This document shows, in pieces, positions 42,812 to 52,620 of a DNA stretch of 64,000 bases; the stretch's first letter is position 1; each line of letters starts with the position of its first letter. A model generated the notes under the pieces. That model did no database searches. It was not told the origin of the DNA and saw only the letters and a list, made by a program, of their open reading frames with translations. Made by a program: the position numbers and the translations under genes. This stretch comes from Leadbettera azotonutricia ZAS-9 (GTDB lineage: Bacteria; Spirochaetota; Spirochaetia; Treponematales; Breznakiellaceae): assembly GCF_000214355.1 (NCBI RefSeq), contig NC_015577.1, positions 1,816,453-1,880,452 of the forward strand, read 5' to 3'.

Positions 42812-44812
42812 TTATCTGTTCACCTTTCCCCTGATCGTGCTGCTGCCCTTTTCCAGCACCCACTCGTCTCCGTAAAGCTTAAAGCTTGCAAGGAGTCGGC
42901 CGGTTCGGGGATCGTGCCAGCATATATTGCCCTCTGTATCAATAACGATGAACCAGCGCTCGCCTTCCAGAATCGATTGGGGGAGGCCGTCGCTTCTTTC
43001 GATGGGGCGGGCTTCGGTATTTCCTGTAGTGCGGTAAAGGGAAGCCCTGTCGCCGCCAAGGGAAGTCGCAAGGTAGCCCTGGGCTTCGGCCATAGTGAAT
43101 TTGGTGTCCTCGCTTGAATATTCAATGAGTTTGCGGGACTGGGCAGGGTTAGCAGTATTGATGATCAGCACAGAAGTCTGATAGCCATTTTGATTTTGGC
43201 TGAGGATTCCGCCATAAAGATTGCCGGAGCTGCTCCGGTAAATTTCTGCGCCTATGGATGCCGGGATTGAAAGGGGGACAGTTTCGCCGGTGGCAACATT
43301 CACTATAAGAAAAGCAGTGCTGCCGGTGCCAACGCTGCGCCCTATGAGCATATTGTTTTCATCAATAAAAGCTGCATCCTGGGCTCCCGATGAAGTGTGG
43401 CTGAAAACAAGACGGCCTTCTTTTTGATCCGTTACTGTTATATTTCCCACTGAATCAAGAAACGCGAACCTGTCTTTCAATATCGCCACAGAACGCAGGG
43501 GGAAACGCAGGGTAACTTTGTCAATAAACGCATCCTGGGTATTGCCATATTCAGGCTGGCCTGAAAGGGTTTTTATTACAGGGAAAGAACGGGTATTACT
43601 CGACTGCCAGAGGAGAAAGCCCGAGTTCGCGGCAGGGTCAGAACTTACATGGGTATACGGGCTTGCATCCTGAAGCCTCAAGGTGTTTTTTGAATCAAGC
43701 TTGGCATAATCCAGGGGGATGAATCCCAATTTGGAATCTTCAGCGATGAAAGCCAGCGCGCTGCCGGAAACAGAGGCATCAAGCAGGCGAAGCTGAGAGT
43801 GGGTATTCATAACGCGAGAGCTGCCGTTTCCATTGAACACAAAAACTTGGCCATCCCTGGTCCCAAGCACTACCGAATTGTCCGATATGACTGCGCCTGC
43901 GCTTACCTGATTCAAATTGGATGGGACAGGACGCCGGTTTTTTGTTTCAAGGTTTCCGGAATTGCTGATGTTCAGGTGATAGAGGGTAGCGGAATTCCCC
44001 GAAACCGCAAGGCAGACAAATTCAGAAAGCTCATTGTTCCCGGCAATAATGGTTCCCCTGGGTATGCTGCTCTCCCTCAGTATAAGCTGGCCCGAAACCG
44101 CATCCAGTACCACCAGGGCAGATGAATCAAAGCCTGCAAAGAAACGGTTGTTTCCCAAAAGCACAGGGGAGCTGATATTGGAGGGCACATTGAAATGCCG
44201 TATTTCCTCACCGGATTCAAGATCCCAATAGGAAAGCACCCCAGAAGGCATATACGAAATCATGGTGCGTTCCGAACGGCCTGTAGCAGCAAAAGCAACA
44301 GTGCCTGTAAGCTCCTGGGGAGACTTGAGGACTTCCCCAGTATCAGAATTGATAAATGCGACGCCTGTCCTGCCGCTCCTGGCTACCATAAGGAAATTGC
44401 CTGCTGCGGAATAATTGGCATAGCTTATGGAATCCCGGAAACGCAGGGTAAAAAGGTTCTTTTTTTGTTCATAATCCCAGGCAGAAATCCGGTAAAGCCC
44501 GAGACTGTCGCTTTCAACAAGGGTTACCTGGGCCTTACCGGGCCTTAAAGCCATGGACGTAATTGAATACGGGCTCAGCTGGAATCTTTCTGACGCAGCA
44601 TTGGCATTGATGTCCCAGATTTCCAAAAATCCGTCTGCCCCTGCGCTGAGCACCCTTCCCCTGGGATCGCAGATAAGGGCATTCACTTCCCCCCTATGCC
44701 CACCTGCTATATCCCCTGTCCGGGAAGCATTCCGGGACTGCGCAGACAAGGAAGGAAAAATTAAAACTGTTAATGCTATTAAAAAAAAGCCTCTGGCTCT
44801 GCGCTTTGTCAT
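42812..44812 (-). CDS. Exported WD40/beta-propeller repeat protein
   Basis: 666 residues after a signal peptide (FFLIALTVLIFPSLSAQ). The first blades are WD40-like: GHRGEVNALICDPRGRVLSA followed by LEIWDIN. Further blades recur throughout (YWDLESGEEIRHFNV, VLDAVSGQLILRESS, VFNGNGSSRVMN). The end, ICWHDPRTGRLLASF, closes the propeller. It is likely a periplasmic or surface scaffold. Its start overlaps the CpXC gene by four bases. Confidence 0.75.
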   Translation of the reverse strand: MTKRRARGFFLIALTVLIFPSLSAQSRNASRTGDIAGGHRGEVNALICDPRGRVLSAGADGFLEIWDINANAASERFQLSPYSITSMALRPGKAQVTLVESDSLGLYRISAWDYEQKKNLFTLRFRDSISYANYSAAGNFLMVARSGRTGVAFINSDTGEVLKSPQELTGTVAFAATGRSERTMISYMPSGVLSYWDLESGEEIRHFNVPSNISSPVLLGNNRFFAGFDSSALVVLDAVSGQLILRESSIPRGTIIAGNNELSEFVCLAVSGNSATLYHLNISNSGNLETKNRRPVPSNLNQVSAGAVISDNSVVLGTRDGQVFVFNGNGSSRVMNTHSQLRLLDASVSGSALAFIAEDSKLGFIPLDYAKLDSKNTLRLQDASPYTHVSSDPAANSGFLLWQSSNTRSFPVIKTLSGQPEYGNTQDAFIDKVTLRFPLRSVAILKDRFAFLDSVGNITVTDQKEGRLVFSHTSSGAQDAAFIDENNMLIGRSVGTGSTAFLIVNVATGETVPLSIPASIGAEIYRSSSGNLYGGILSQNQNGYQTSVLIINTANPAQSRKLIEYSSEDTKFTMAEAQGYLATSLGGDRASLYRTTGNTEARPIERSDGLPQSILEGERWFIVIDTEGNICWHDPRTGRLLASFKLYGDEWVLEKGSSTIRGKVNR

Positions 44813-45438
44813 TTCAATTCCGCGGGCCTCATGGTGTTTTTCACTGAAAGATATGACCTTACCCTAAGGGCTGTGAATATCTCGTCTTTAGGGCGTTTCC
44901 TGTAATCATCCAGGGTTTTTTTATAAAGCGAATAAGGAATCTTCATTACTGCAATTTCATCCTCTTTAATGCCGTGTATATGGAATTCCAATGTCTCAGG
45001 CGTGGAAGACGCATACCAAATTTCAAGTTCATTGTCGGGGTAAGTTTCTTCCGCCTTCAGGTAAAGGTAGTATTTGACTGCTTCTACGGCAATTGGCTCA
45101 AGGCCGTCGCGGTAAACCATGATGCGATCGGAAAGCTCCGGATACCCTATAATGGTTTCCCTGGCGAGAGGGCCTTTGTCGGGGGTTTCTTTTTTCCGCC
45201 TGTAAAATTCCCCCCTGTCCAATTCGGGGAAAACTTCAAAACGCACCTTTTTCCCGGGCCATGCAATGGAAATGGCAAATTCGGGCTTGTGCTTTTTACC
45301 GCAACCCGGGCAGGTAAAATTCAAAAAAGCCCCATCGATAATTTGATCAATGTATTCGGTGTTTGCATCCAGATCGATTTGCTCCGGAATATCGACAGTA
45401 AAAGTGTTATCGCAAAAACAGGGGATTTTTTGCTCCAT
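44809..45438 (-). CDS. CpXC domain protein
   Basis: 209 residues. MEQKIPCFCDNTFTVDIPEQ and FTCPGCGKKHKPEF hold the paired CxC and CxxC motifs of the CpXC family, which suggest zinc binding. The rest is alpha/beta with KVRFEVFPELDRGEFYRRKK and ends in a helical segment. The function is unknown. It sits three bases after rseP and overlaps the WD40 gene, so they are co-expressed. Confidence 0.75.
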   Translation of the reverse strand: MEQKIPCFCDNTFTVDIPEQIDLDANTEYIDQIIDGAFLNFTCPGCGKKHKPEFAISIAWPGKKVRFEVFPELDRGEFYRRKKETPDKGPLARETIIGYPELSDRIMVYRDGLEPIAVEAVKYYLYLKAEETYPDNELEIWYASSTPETLEFHIHGIKEDEIAVMKIPYSLYKKTLDDYRKRPKDEIFTALRVRSYLSVKNTMRPAELK

Positions 45439-45441
45439 GGT

Positions 45442-46800
45442 TTACCTCCGGGCCAGAAAAAGAATATCCCCAAAGACTGCGAAAATCATAAGGGAAAATA
45501 TCAGCACCACGCCTACGGTCTGGAATATGTAAATAGCCCTGGGGTTAAGGGGCTTGCGCCTGAGGGCCTCGATAATAAACAGCAGGATCATGCCGCCGTC
45601 AAGGATGGGAAGGGGAAGGAGATTCATGATGCAGAGGGCAATGGAAATAAGGGCAAGGAAATTCGCCATGGAGCTTATGCCCGCGCCAAAACTCTGTCCA
45701 AATCCCTCGGTTGCCACATCCCCTACCATGTAGGTAATGCGCACAGGCCCTGAGACCGCCTGGGTAAGATCAATGCCCCGGAAAAGGAGGGTTAGGCTGC
45801 GGACAGAAACAGTAAAAGTCTTCCAGGCTTCTGATACGCCTTTTGCTATAGCAGTAAAGACATTAAGGGCAGGGGTATGGTATTTAATTGTTTCCCATGC
45901 CATGCCCGGATCTTCAGGCCCGTCTTCGGTATAGGTGATGCGGATATCCGTATTGAGCGCCTTTCCGCCCCTTTCATATTCAATGTTCAAAAACGCAGGA
46001 CGGCTTTCAAGGATCTTGATAAGGGCGACAGTGTATTCAAAATTTTCACCGTTGACTTTAAGTATGCGATCCCCTTTCTGTAACCCTGCGGCCGCTGCGG
46101 GGCTTCCTTCGGCTACTGCATCAATAAGGGGGGAAGTCCAAAAATAGACGCCTATTCTCCCCGCGCCGGTGCTTTTTTCGAGAGTGGGCTTTACAGTAAG
46201 GCTGAGCACCTCGCTTCCCCGTTCAACCTTGAGGGGGAGCTTTGCCTCGGGGTTTACGGCAATGTTTTCCTGTATGTCATGATAGTTCTCGGTTTTCCTG
46301 CCATTGATTTCAATAATCCTGTCGCCGGTTTGAAGGCCCGCTTCATCGGCAGGATTCACGCTCCCGGGGCTGATATCCGAAAGAAGCACAATGCGGTTCT
46401 CAAGGGTATTCACTTCAAAACCAATGCCCCAGATTATCGACATTACCAGAATGGCAAAAAGAAGGTTAAAAAAAGGGCCCATAAACGAAACGATGCAGCG
46501 CTTAAAGGGGCTGGTTCCGTAAAAAGTGCCCGGCACGGGTTTTATGGATTTCTCCTTGTTCTCCCAGGCCTCCTGGAATTCATTTTCGCCTTTCATCTTG
46601 CAGTAGCCCCCAAGGGGGAAAAGCCCCAGGCGGTATTCGACAGCCCCGATCTTTTTTTTCAGTATTGGCTTGCCCCAGCCGATGGAAAAGGCTTCTACAT
46701 CTATGCCCACAAGCCGGGCCGCTATAAAATGTCCCAGCTCATGGACAAAAACCACAATTCCAAGGCCTACAAGGCCCAGCAGTATCTTAACTATCAGCAT
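45442..46800 (-). CDS. rseP: Site-2 metalloprotease RseP
   Basis: 452 residues. The HExxH zinc site is in VHELGHFIAARL (residues about 19-30), with the third ligand in PLPILDGGMI. Two PDZ domains lie between, at about residues 130-220 and 225-300 (AEGSPAAAAGLQKGDRIL). It cleaves transmembrane substrates inside the inner membrane, typically anti-sigma factors or signal-peptide remnants. It overlaps dxr by 14 bases, the usual dxr-rseP pairing. Confidence 0.93.
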   Translation of the reverse strand: MLIVKILLGLVGLGIVVFVHELGHFIAARLVGIDVEAFSIGWGKPILKKKIGAVEYRLGLFPLGGYCKMKGENEFQEAWENKEKSIKPVPGTFYGTSPFKRCIVSFMGPFFNLLFAILVMSIIWGIGFEVNTLENRIVLLSDISPGSVNPADEAGLQTGDRIIEINGRKTENYHDIQENIAVNPEAKLPLKVERGSEVLSLTVKPTLEKSTGAGRIGVYFWTSPLIDAVAEGSPAAAAGLQKGDRILKVNGENFEYTVALIKILESRPAFLNIEYERGGKALNTDIRITYTEDGPEDPGMAWETIKYHTPALNVFTAIAKGVSEAWKTFTVSVRSLTLLFRGIDLTQAVSGPVRITYMVGDVATEGFGQSFGAGISSMANFLALISIALCIMNLLPLPILDGGMILLFIIEALRRKPLNPRAIYIFQTVGVVLIFSLMIFAVFGDILFLARR

Positions 46801-47932
46801 TCGTGCTCCTGTTTATCAATCCCCGGGCTTTCTCTCTTGCCTTCCTGTCCGCTTCCAGGATATGGGCAAGATCCAAAGCATCGCCGGGCCAACTATCATC
46901 TAAAACATACCCGACTATGCGGGGGATTTCAAGGAAGGGAATTTTGCCTTTTAAAAAAGCTTCCACTGCCTCTTCGTTGGCAGCATTGTAAACTGCCGGG
47001 TGAAGCGGGCCCAGGCTGCATGCCTTGTAAGCCAGGCCGAGCATGGGAAATCGTTTCATGTCGGGTTCTTCAAAGGTCAGGGTAAGGTTTGAAAAATCAA
47101 GAAAGCCGAAAGGGGATGGTGAAGTCGCCGGCGAATGGAGGGCTTCGTGTATGGGGAGCCTCATGTCGGGTTTGGACATTTGGGCATACACGGCGCCATC
47201 CTTTAGGCGTATCATGGAATGCACTATGCTTTGAGGGTGCACGCGAACCTTTATTTTATCAGGGGGAAAGCCGAAAAGCCGCACCGCTTCGATTACCTCA
47301 AGCCCCTTGTTCGCAAGGCTCGCTGAATCGATGGTGATCTTGGGCCCCATGTTCCAGGTAGGGTGGGCCAGGGCTTCTGCAGGCGCAACGTTTTTCAATT
47401 TATCGAGGCTGAAGTTTCTGAAAGGCCCCCCGGAGGCTGTGAGGATGATTTCTTCCACATTCTCCCTGCCATGGGCTTCTATAAGTTTGTAGATGGCGGA
47501 ATGCTCCGAATCCACAGGGATTATTTTTGCATTTTTCTGCCTTGCCTTCTCAAAAACCAAAGGGCCGGCCATTACCAGGGTCTCTTTATTTGCCAGGGCC
47601 AAATCCATAGCCGCGTCAAGGCAAGCAAGGGAAGGTTCAAGACCCGCAGCCCCCGCTATGCCGTTGACGGCAATATCGGCATTGCAGCGCCCTATGGCAT
47701 CCAATAAACCATGGAGGCCAATAAAATCTATTTCAGGGGAAGGGGATGTTTCCGCACCGGTCAACGCAAGCAGCGCTCCGGGGAATTCCTTCTTTAAATT
47801 GACAAGGGCTTCGGCATCTTTATGGGCAGTAAAAAGGACAGGCTCAAAATCATCTTTTCCCAGGCGGATCACATCCAGGGCGTTTCTGCCAATGGATCCT
47901 GTGGCGCCAAGGATAGCTGTCTTTTTTTTCAT
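46787..47932 (-). CDS. dxr: 1-deoxy-D-xylulose-5-phosphate reductoisomerase
   Basis: Second step of the MEP isoprenoid pathway: DXP to MEP with NADPH. The NADPH loop is GATGSIGRNALDVI, the metal/substrate sites are PVDSEHSAIYKLI and TASGGPFR, and HPTWNMGPKITIDSASLANK is intact. 381 residues is normal. With uppS, cdsA and rseP it forms the standard envelope-lipid block. Confidence 0.95.
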   Translation of the reverse strand: MKKKTAILGATGSIGRNALDVIRLGKDDFEPVLFTAHKDAEALVNLKKEFPGALLALTGAETSPSPEIDFIGLHGLLDAIGRCNADIAVNGIAGAAGLEPSLACLDAAMDLALANKETLVMAGPLVFEKARQKNAKIIPVDSEHSAIYKLIEAHGRENVEEIILTASGGPFRNFSLDKLKNVAPAEALAHPTWNMGPKITIDSASLANKGLEVIEAVRLFGFPPDKIKVRVHPQSIVHSMIRLKDGAVYAQMSKPDMRLPIHEALHSPATSPSPFGFLDFSNLTLTFEEPDMKRFPMLGLAYKACSLGPLHPAVYNAANEEAVEAFLKGKIPFLEIPRIVGYVLDDSWPGDALDLAHILEADRKAREKARGLINRSTNADS

Positions 47933-47934
47933 TG

Positions 47935-48789
47935 TTATGTGAAGAGCAGGACATAAGCCAGGTAATACACCGGCGCAGTCAATGCCAGGGAATCTATGGA
48001 ATCCAGCATGCCTCCCCTGCCGGGAATAACAGTGCCCGAATCCTTAACGCCGGCGCTGCGTTTCAGGGCCGACTCCCCAAGGTCGCCAAGGGTAGATGCA
48101 ATGCCGCTTGCAAGGCCCAGTATGGCGCCCGCCGCAGCCCCAGGCATTAGAGCGGAATTAAAGGCATCAGGAAAATTCACCGCCCCAATAATGCCAAGGG
48201 CCATGGAGGATGCAATGCCCCCTGCAAAACCTGCAAGGCTTTTGTTGGGGCTGGCCGCGATTATGCCCCGGTTGTTTTTTCCAAGGAACCTGCCGGATAG
48301 CCAGGCAGCGCCATCGTTCAAAAAAGTGACCAAAAGGAAAAAGAGTATTAAAACTTCCGCCCTCGGAAAAGCGGCAAGCCTGATAATCCATGACATAAGA
48401 AAACCAGGGTATATCAGAACCGCGAACCCTGCGGCAGTACGGTTTACATAACTATCAAGTTTGTTCTGGGATGAAAAAACCCGGGATGCCACTATCCAGC
48501 AGGCGCTTAAGGCCATGCTTAACGAAATGATATCAATATTCAGATTGAAACTCACCACTGCGGCAGTGACAACCGGGGCGATACCTCCGAATATTGCGGC
48601 TTCCACAGTGCCTATAACGATATTTTTTTGCTTGAGGATATTCTGAAATTCCATAGCCCCGGCTATCGAGGTCCATATAACCATGCAGTTGAACACCGCA
48701 TGGTTTAACTGGGGCAGAAAGAAGACTATGCCTATGAGGGCAGGAATGCCGACAAAAAACACCAGAAGCCGCTCTAATAGTTTTTTCAT
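47935..48789 (-). CDS. cdsA: Phosphatidate cytidylyltransferase
   Basis: 284 residues with about eight membrane helices. It makes CDP-diacylglycerol from phosphatidate and CTP. The C-terminal CdsA signature reads GESALKRSAGVKDSGTVIPG, then RGGMLDSIDSL. The common family form is PGHGGxLDRxDS, so the His and Arg are replaced by Arg and Ser here; the essential aspartates remain. It overlaps uppS by four bases. Confidence 0.9.
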   Translation of the reverse strand: MKKLLERLLVFFVGIPALIGIVFFLPQLNHAVFNCMVIWTSIAGAMEFQNILKQKNIVIGTVEAAIFGGIAPVVTAAVVSFNLNIDIISLSMALSACWIVASRVFSSQNKLDSYVNRTAAGFAVLIYPGFLMSWIIRLAAFPRAEVLILFFLLVTFLNDGAAWLSGRFLGKNNRGIIAASPNKSLAGFAGGIASSMALGIIGAVNFPDAFNSALMPGAAAGAILGLASGIASTLGDLGESALKRSAGVKDSGTVIPGRGGMLDSIDSLALTAPVYYLAYVLLFT

Positions 48790-49496
48790 GTTATTACGAC
48801 TCCTTTGGCAACGCCTCCGAAACGCCTTTCCCGGTTTTCATAATTCTCAAGCGCCTCTGACAAATCAGACGAATCCCAATCGGGCCAGAATTTCGGGGAT
48901 ATGTAATATTCCGCATAAGCCCCTTCCCAAAGGAGGAAATTGCTGGTACGGAATTCTCCCGCAGTCCTGATGATAAGATCCGGGTCGGGCACATCGGGGT
49001 TATCCAGATATTGGCCGATGATCTCTGGCGTAATGGTTTTCGATGCGCCGGCAGCCAACGCGCGGTTTACCGCCCGGGATATCTCATCCCTGCCCCCATA
49101 ATTAAGGGCCAGAATAACCTGGAGGCCTGTGAAGCCTTTGGTATCATCACAGGCGCTCGCAAGCTCTTTTTGTATATCCGGGGGCAGGCTATCCTTGTCC
49201 CCGGTATGGCGTATGCGAATCCTGTTTTCCTTATAAAAAGCCAATTCGCCCCTGAGGTACTGTTTTACCAGCCCCATGATGAAGCCTACCTCTTCGGCAG
49301 TACGTTTCCAGTTTTCCGTAGAAAATGTGTAAAGGGTGAGGTAGGAGATTCCAAGATCGCTTGCGGCCTTGACCACACGTTTGGCAGCCTTGAGACCCTC
49401 AAGATGCCCCTGGGTGCGAATCTGCCCCCGCGACTGAGCCCAGCGTCCATTCCCGTCCATGATGATCCCCACATGCGTCGGGACTGCACCACTCAC
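48786..49496 (-). CDS. uppS: Isoprenyl transferase (undecaprenyl diphosphate synthase)
   Basis: 236 residues. HVGIIMDGNGRWAQSRG is the substrate-binding signature, and LTLYTFSTENWKRTAEEV and LLWEGAYAEYYI complete the family pattern. It makes the C55 lipid carrier for peptidoglycan and surface glycans. It starts 11 bases after frr. Confidence 0.94.
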   Translation of the reverse strand: MSGAVPTHVGIIMDGNGRWAQSRGQIRTQGHLEGLKAAKRVVKAASDLGISYLTLYTFSTENWKRTAEEVGFIMGLVKQYLRGELAFYKENRIRIRHTGDKDSLPPDIQKELASACDDTKGFTGLQVILALNYGGRDEISRAVNRALAAGASKTITPEIIGQYLDNPDVPDPDLIIRTAGEFRTSNFLLWEGAYAEYYISPKFWPDWDSSDLSEALENYENRERRFGGVAKGVVIT

Positions 49497-49507
49497 CTCC
49501 GCCCCCT

Positions 49508-50062
49508 TTAATTCTCCAAAATTTCTTTTTCTTTCTCTTCCAAAACCTGGTTCACCTTGGCAATATAGGAATCGGTGAGCTTCTGCAGTTCCTCCGCCCC
49601 CTTGCTTTCTTCATCCTCGGTGAGCTTCCCGTCTTTGAGGAGCTTCTTGAGTTCCTCATTGCCATCCCTGCGTGTGTTGCGGACTGAGACACGGCTTTGC
49701 TCGGCTTGGGCCTTGGCCTGCTTTGCCAGATCCTTGCGCCGCTCCTCGGTAAGGGGCGGGATGGAAATGCGTATCACCTTGCCGTCATTGGACGGGTTGA
49801 GGGAAAGCTCGGAGGTCCTGATGGCTTTTTCGATTTCCGTGATAAGCCCCTTGTCCCAGGGCTGGATCACGATGAGCCGCGCTTCGGGGATGGAGATATT
49901 CGCCACCTGGTTCAAGGGGGATTTATCGCCATACGCATCCACGCGGATCTTGTCGAAAAGCGCCGCAGACGCACGGCCTGTCCTTAAAGCCCCAAAGCCG
50001 TCTTTAAGGCTCTGGACGGTTTTTTTCATCCGTTCTTCAGAAGCAGCAGCTACCTCGCCCAT
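49508..50062 (-). CDS. frr: Ribosome recycling factor
   Basis: 184 residues. LKDGFGALRTGRASAALFDK, the YGDKSPLNQVANISIPEARL hinge and NDGKVIRISIPPLTEERRKD are typical. It splits post-termination ribosomes with EF-G. It starts one base after the tsf stop region, in the standard rpsB-tsf-frr order, although pyrH is absent. Confidence 0.95.
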   Translation of the reverse strand: MGEVAAASEERMKKTVQSLKDGFGALRTGRASAALFDKIRVDAYGDKSPLNQVANISIPEARLIVIQPWDKGLITEIEKAIRTSELSLNPSNDGKVIRISIPPLTEERRKDLAKQAKAQAEQSRVSVRNTRRDGNEELKKLLKDGKLTEDEESKGAEELQKLTDSYIAKVNQVLEEKEKEILEN

Positions 50063-50063
50063 T

Positions 50064-50918
50064 TTATGCTCCTACTTTAAAGTAGACATAATCGCTTACG
50101 GTGAGTTTTGCGCCGCCCAAAAGCTTTCCCGTATCGGAGAGCACTTGGGAGACAGAGAATTTTTCGTCCTTTACAAAGCCCTGATCCATAAGGCAGATGG
50201 ACTTGAGAAACTTGCTCACCTTGCCGCCCAGGATGCCTTCGAGCACTTTCTCGGGCTTGCCCTTGAGGGACTCATCAGTTTCCATTTGCTTGCGGAAGAT
50301 GTCCTCGTTTTCTTTGATGAAAACGGGGTCGAGCTTGCTCCTGTCCAGGGCTGCCGGATTGGCCCAGGAAATGTGGAGGGCCAGGTTATGCGCCAATTCT
50401 TTGGCTTCTTCCCTCTGAAGGGCTTCGGGCTTGTCGGAGGCCAGCTTTACCACTACCCCGATGGCGCCGTCGCCATGGATATAGGAAGTGATGTATTCGC
50501 CTGCCCCGGCCTTGACGGTTTTGATCCGCTTGAGGCTCATGTTCTCCCTGATTTTGGTTGCCAGATCAGTGACCATGCCATTGAGTTCGTCATTGGGCTC
50601 GGCATAGCCCTTGTCCAGAACCTTGTCGGCAATGATTCCACCCAAAGCTATGAACTCGGGGTTTCTTGCCACAAAGTCGGTTTCGGAAACCAGCTCCACG
50701 AGAACCGCGTTATTGTCCTTTATCTTGATAAAGACCTTGCCCTCGTTGGTGGCCCTGTCGGCCCGCTTCTCAACAGCTGCGAGGCCTTTTTCTTTCAAAA
50801 GCTTTTCGGCTTTGGCGGCATCCCCGTCGGTTTCCACCAGGGCATTCTTGCATTCCATCATGCCTGCCCCGGTTTTCTCCCGGAGGGCTTTTACATCAGC
50901 TGCGCTTATATTAGCCAT
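50064..50918 (-). CDS. tsf: Elongation factor Ts
   Basis: 284 residues. SAADVKALREKTGAGMMECK is the EF-Tu-binding start, followed by KLLKEKGLAAVEKRADRATN and the core VELVSETDFVARNPEF. It exchanges GDP for GTP on EF-Tu. AGGAG lies upstream of the ATG, just after two perfect hairpins that separate it from rpsB. Confidence 0.95.
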   Translation of the reverse strand: MANISAADVKALREKTGAGMMECKNALVETDGDAAKAEKLLKEKGLAAVEKRADRATNEGKVFIKIKDNNAVLVELVSETDFVARNPEFIALGGIIADKVLDKGYAEPNDELNGMVTDLATKIRENMSLKRIKTVKAGAGEYITSYIHGDGAIGVVVKLASDKPEALQREEAKELAHNLALHISWANPAALDRSKLDPVFIKENEDIFRKQMETDESLKGKPEKVLEGILGGKVSKFLKSICLMDQGFVKDEKFSVSQVLSDTGKLLGGAKLTVSDYVYFKVGA

Positions 50919-50940
50919 ATATCTACTCCTAAAAATTTGT

Positions 50941-50989
50941 GGAGTTTGATAAAATCAAACTCCCAAGACAAAAACCTCCGGTTTTTGTC
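50941..50989 (-). promoter_or_regulatory. Two perfect stem-loops between rpsB and tsf
   Basis: Each has a 10-base perfect stem with a 3-base loop: 50967-50989 (GACAAAAACC pairs GGTTTTTGTC) overlapping the rpsB stop by two bases, and 50941-50963 (GGAGTTTGAT pairs ATCAAACTCC). The second is followed on the minus strand by ACAAATTTTT, so it could act as a partial terminator setting the rpsB to tsf ratio. Confidence 0.6.
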
Positions 50990-51881
50990 ATTCCGCTCCA
51001 TAAACTTTGTCTACATCTACAGGCAATGCATCTTCTTCATCAGCAGGAGCCTCGGGCTCTACGGTTTCCTTGACCACAGCCTCCCCTGAATAGGCTTCGA
51101 TGTCGATTTCCTGATCCTCTTCCTTAACCGAAACATCAGTTACCACATCTTCGGTCTCTTCGTCTTCGTCGCCCAGGGTCTCGATGATCTTGAGGCCCAC
51201 TTCATTGTCCGCTTCTTCTACCGCATTGGCGATGATCTGGGTAAAAAGGGTGATGGCCCTGATGGCATCGTCATTCCCGGGAATGGGGTAGTCTATGCCC
51301 TCGGGATTGCAATTGGTGTCAACCACGGCCACGATGGGTATGCCCATGCGCCGGGCTTCCGCCACCGCAATACCTTCCTTGCGGGTATCGATGATGAAGA
51401 GTATCCCCGGGGGATCCTTCATCTCTTTGATGCCTCCCAGGTTCTTCTGGAGTTTTGCCCTTTCTTTGCCCAGGCCCGAAATTTCTTTCTTGGTGAGGTT
51501 TTCGAAAGTGCCGTCGACTTCCATTTTTTCAAGCTTCTTGAGCCTGAGGAGGGACTTTTTAATGGTTACGAAATTGGTGAGCATGCCGCCAAGCCAGCGG
51601 TTGTTCACATAGTACATGCCGCAGCGCTCGGCTTCCTTCTGGATAGCCTGCTGGGCCTGCTTTTTGGTGCCCACAAAGAGAACCGTTTTGCCCGATGCCA
51701 CGACCTTTCTGACCGCGTCATAGGCGTCCTTGATGGACTGAATTGTTTTCTGGAGATCGATGATATGGATCCCGTTCCGTTCCGCAAAGATGTATTTCTT
51801 CATCCGCGGATCCCAGCGTTTTACCTGGTGCCCAAAATGCACGCCCGATTCGAGCAGGCTCTTCATGGTAACTACTGCCAC
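50988..51881 (-). CDS. rpsB: 30S ribosomal protein S2
   Basis: 297 residues from GTG 51881, four bases after GGAGG. The start [18 protein letters not shown] matches S2. [22 protein letters not shown] and [20 protein letters not shown] are conserved. An acidic C-terminal extension of about 60 residues ([19 protein letters not shown]) exceeds the usual length. An earlier in-frame start at 51974 lies in the leader and is rejected. Confidence 0.95.
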   Translation of the reverse strand: MAVVTMKSLLESGVHFGHQVKRWDPRMKKYIFAERNGIHIIDLQKTIQSIKDAYDAVRKVVASGKTVLFVGTKKQAQQAIQKEAERCGMYYVNNRWLGGMLTNFVTIKKSLLRLKKLEKMEVDGTFENLTKKEISGLGKERAKLQKNLGGIKEMKDPPGILFIIDTRKEGIAVAEARRMGIPIVAVVDTNCNPEGIDYPIPGNDDAIRAITLFTQIIANAVEEADNEVGLKIIETLGDEDEETEDVVTDVSVKEEDQEIDIEAYSGEAVVKETVEPEAPADEEDALPVDVDKVYGAE

Positions 51882-52025
51882 AAACCCTCCTGTGGAGCCC
51901 TTGCAGGCCGAAAGCCTGCCGAGAAACCCCGTTGGCGGAAATGTCTGATTCCCGCCGCCATCCCTATATCTCATTATCCGCCAAGGAATAATGGAAAATT
52001 ACACGAAAAACTTTCGTGTTTGTAT

Positions 52026-52613
52026 TCAGTCCCCGTAAGGGTAACCGTTCTCCTTCAGCATAACATAGAATTCCCGCATTGGCAAGCCCACTATGGAGGA
52101 ATAAGACCCCTTTATTTCTGAAATGAAGCAGCTTGCCAGGCCCTGCACCTTGTAGGACCCTGCCACGCCTTGCCACTCGCCGGTATTGAGGTACCATTCT
52201 ATCTCGGAATCCCTCAAAGGGGCAAAAGTGACTGTGCTGGACACCGAGCGGCAGTCTATAGTTTTCTCCTTGCCCTTGTATAGGGCCACAGCGGTAATCA
52301 CAAAGTGATCACGTCCCTGAAGCACGGATAGCATGCTTCTGGCGGCCTCCCTGTCTTTGGGCTTGCCGTAAACCTTGCCGTCCACAGTGACAAGGGTATC
52401 GGCCCCCACAATCCAGGGCGGTATCCTCCCTTTAAGGATCTCCACGATTTTATTTACCTTGCGCACTGCCAGATCCTCTGCCACGCTTTTAGGGTCAGCA
52501 TTGCCGTCATAGTGTTCTTCCACCGGGGAGGGCATGATGCTGAACGGGAGGCTCAAAAGCCGGAAATATTCCTGCCTTCTTAAGGAGCCTGACGCTAATA
52601 TAATTGGTTCCAT
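52026..52613 (-). CDS. maf: Maf-family nucleotide pyrophosphatase
   Basis: 195 residues. IILASGSLRRQEYFRLL is the Maf phosphate-binding start, VGADTLVTVDGKVYGKP holds the catalytic Asp, and GVAGSYKVQGLAS is the C-terminal motif. It hydrolyses non-canonical or modified NTPs. The ATG has no ribosome-binding site and lies seven bases after a good -10 box, so the transcript may be leaderless. It lies 144 bases upstream of rpsB on the same strand. Confidence 0.9.
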   Translation of the reverse strand: MEPIILASGSLRRQEYFRLLSLPFSIMPSPVEEHYDGNADPKSVAEDLAVRKVNKIVEILKGRIPPWIVGADTLVTVDGKVYGKPKDREAARSMLSVLQGRDHFVITAVALYKGKEKTIDCRSVSSTVTFAPLRDSEIEWYLNTGEWQGVAGSYKVQGLASCFISEIKGSYSSIVGLPMREFYVMLKENGYPYGD

Positions 52614-52620
52614 GAGGGTT

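Noticed and set aside
49575-51089. 504-codon open frame opposite frr, tsf and rpsB
   Set aside because: Spans three conserved genes on the other strand; codon-bias artefact.
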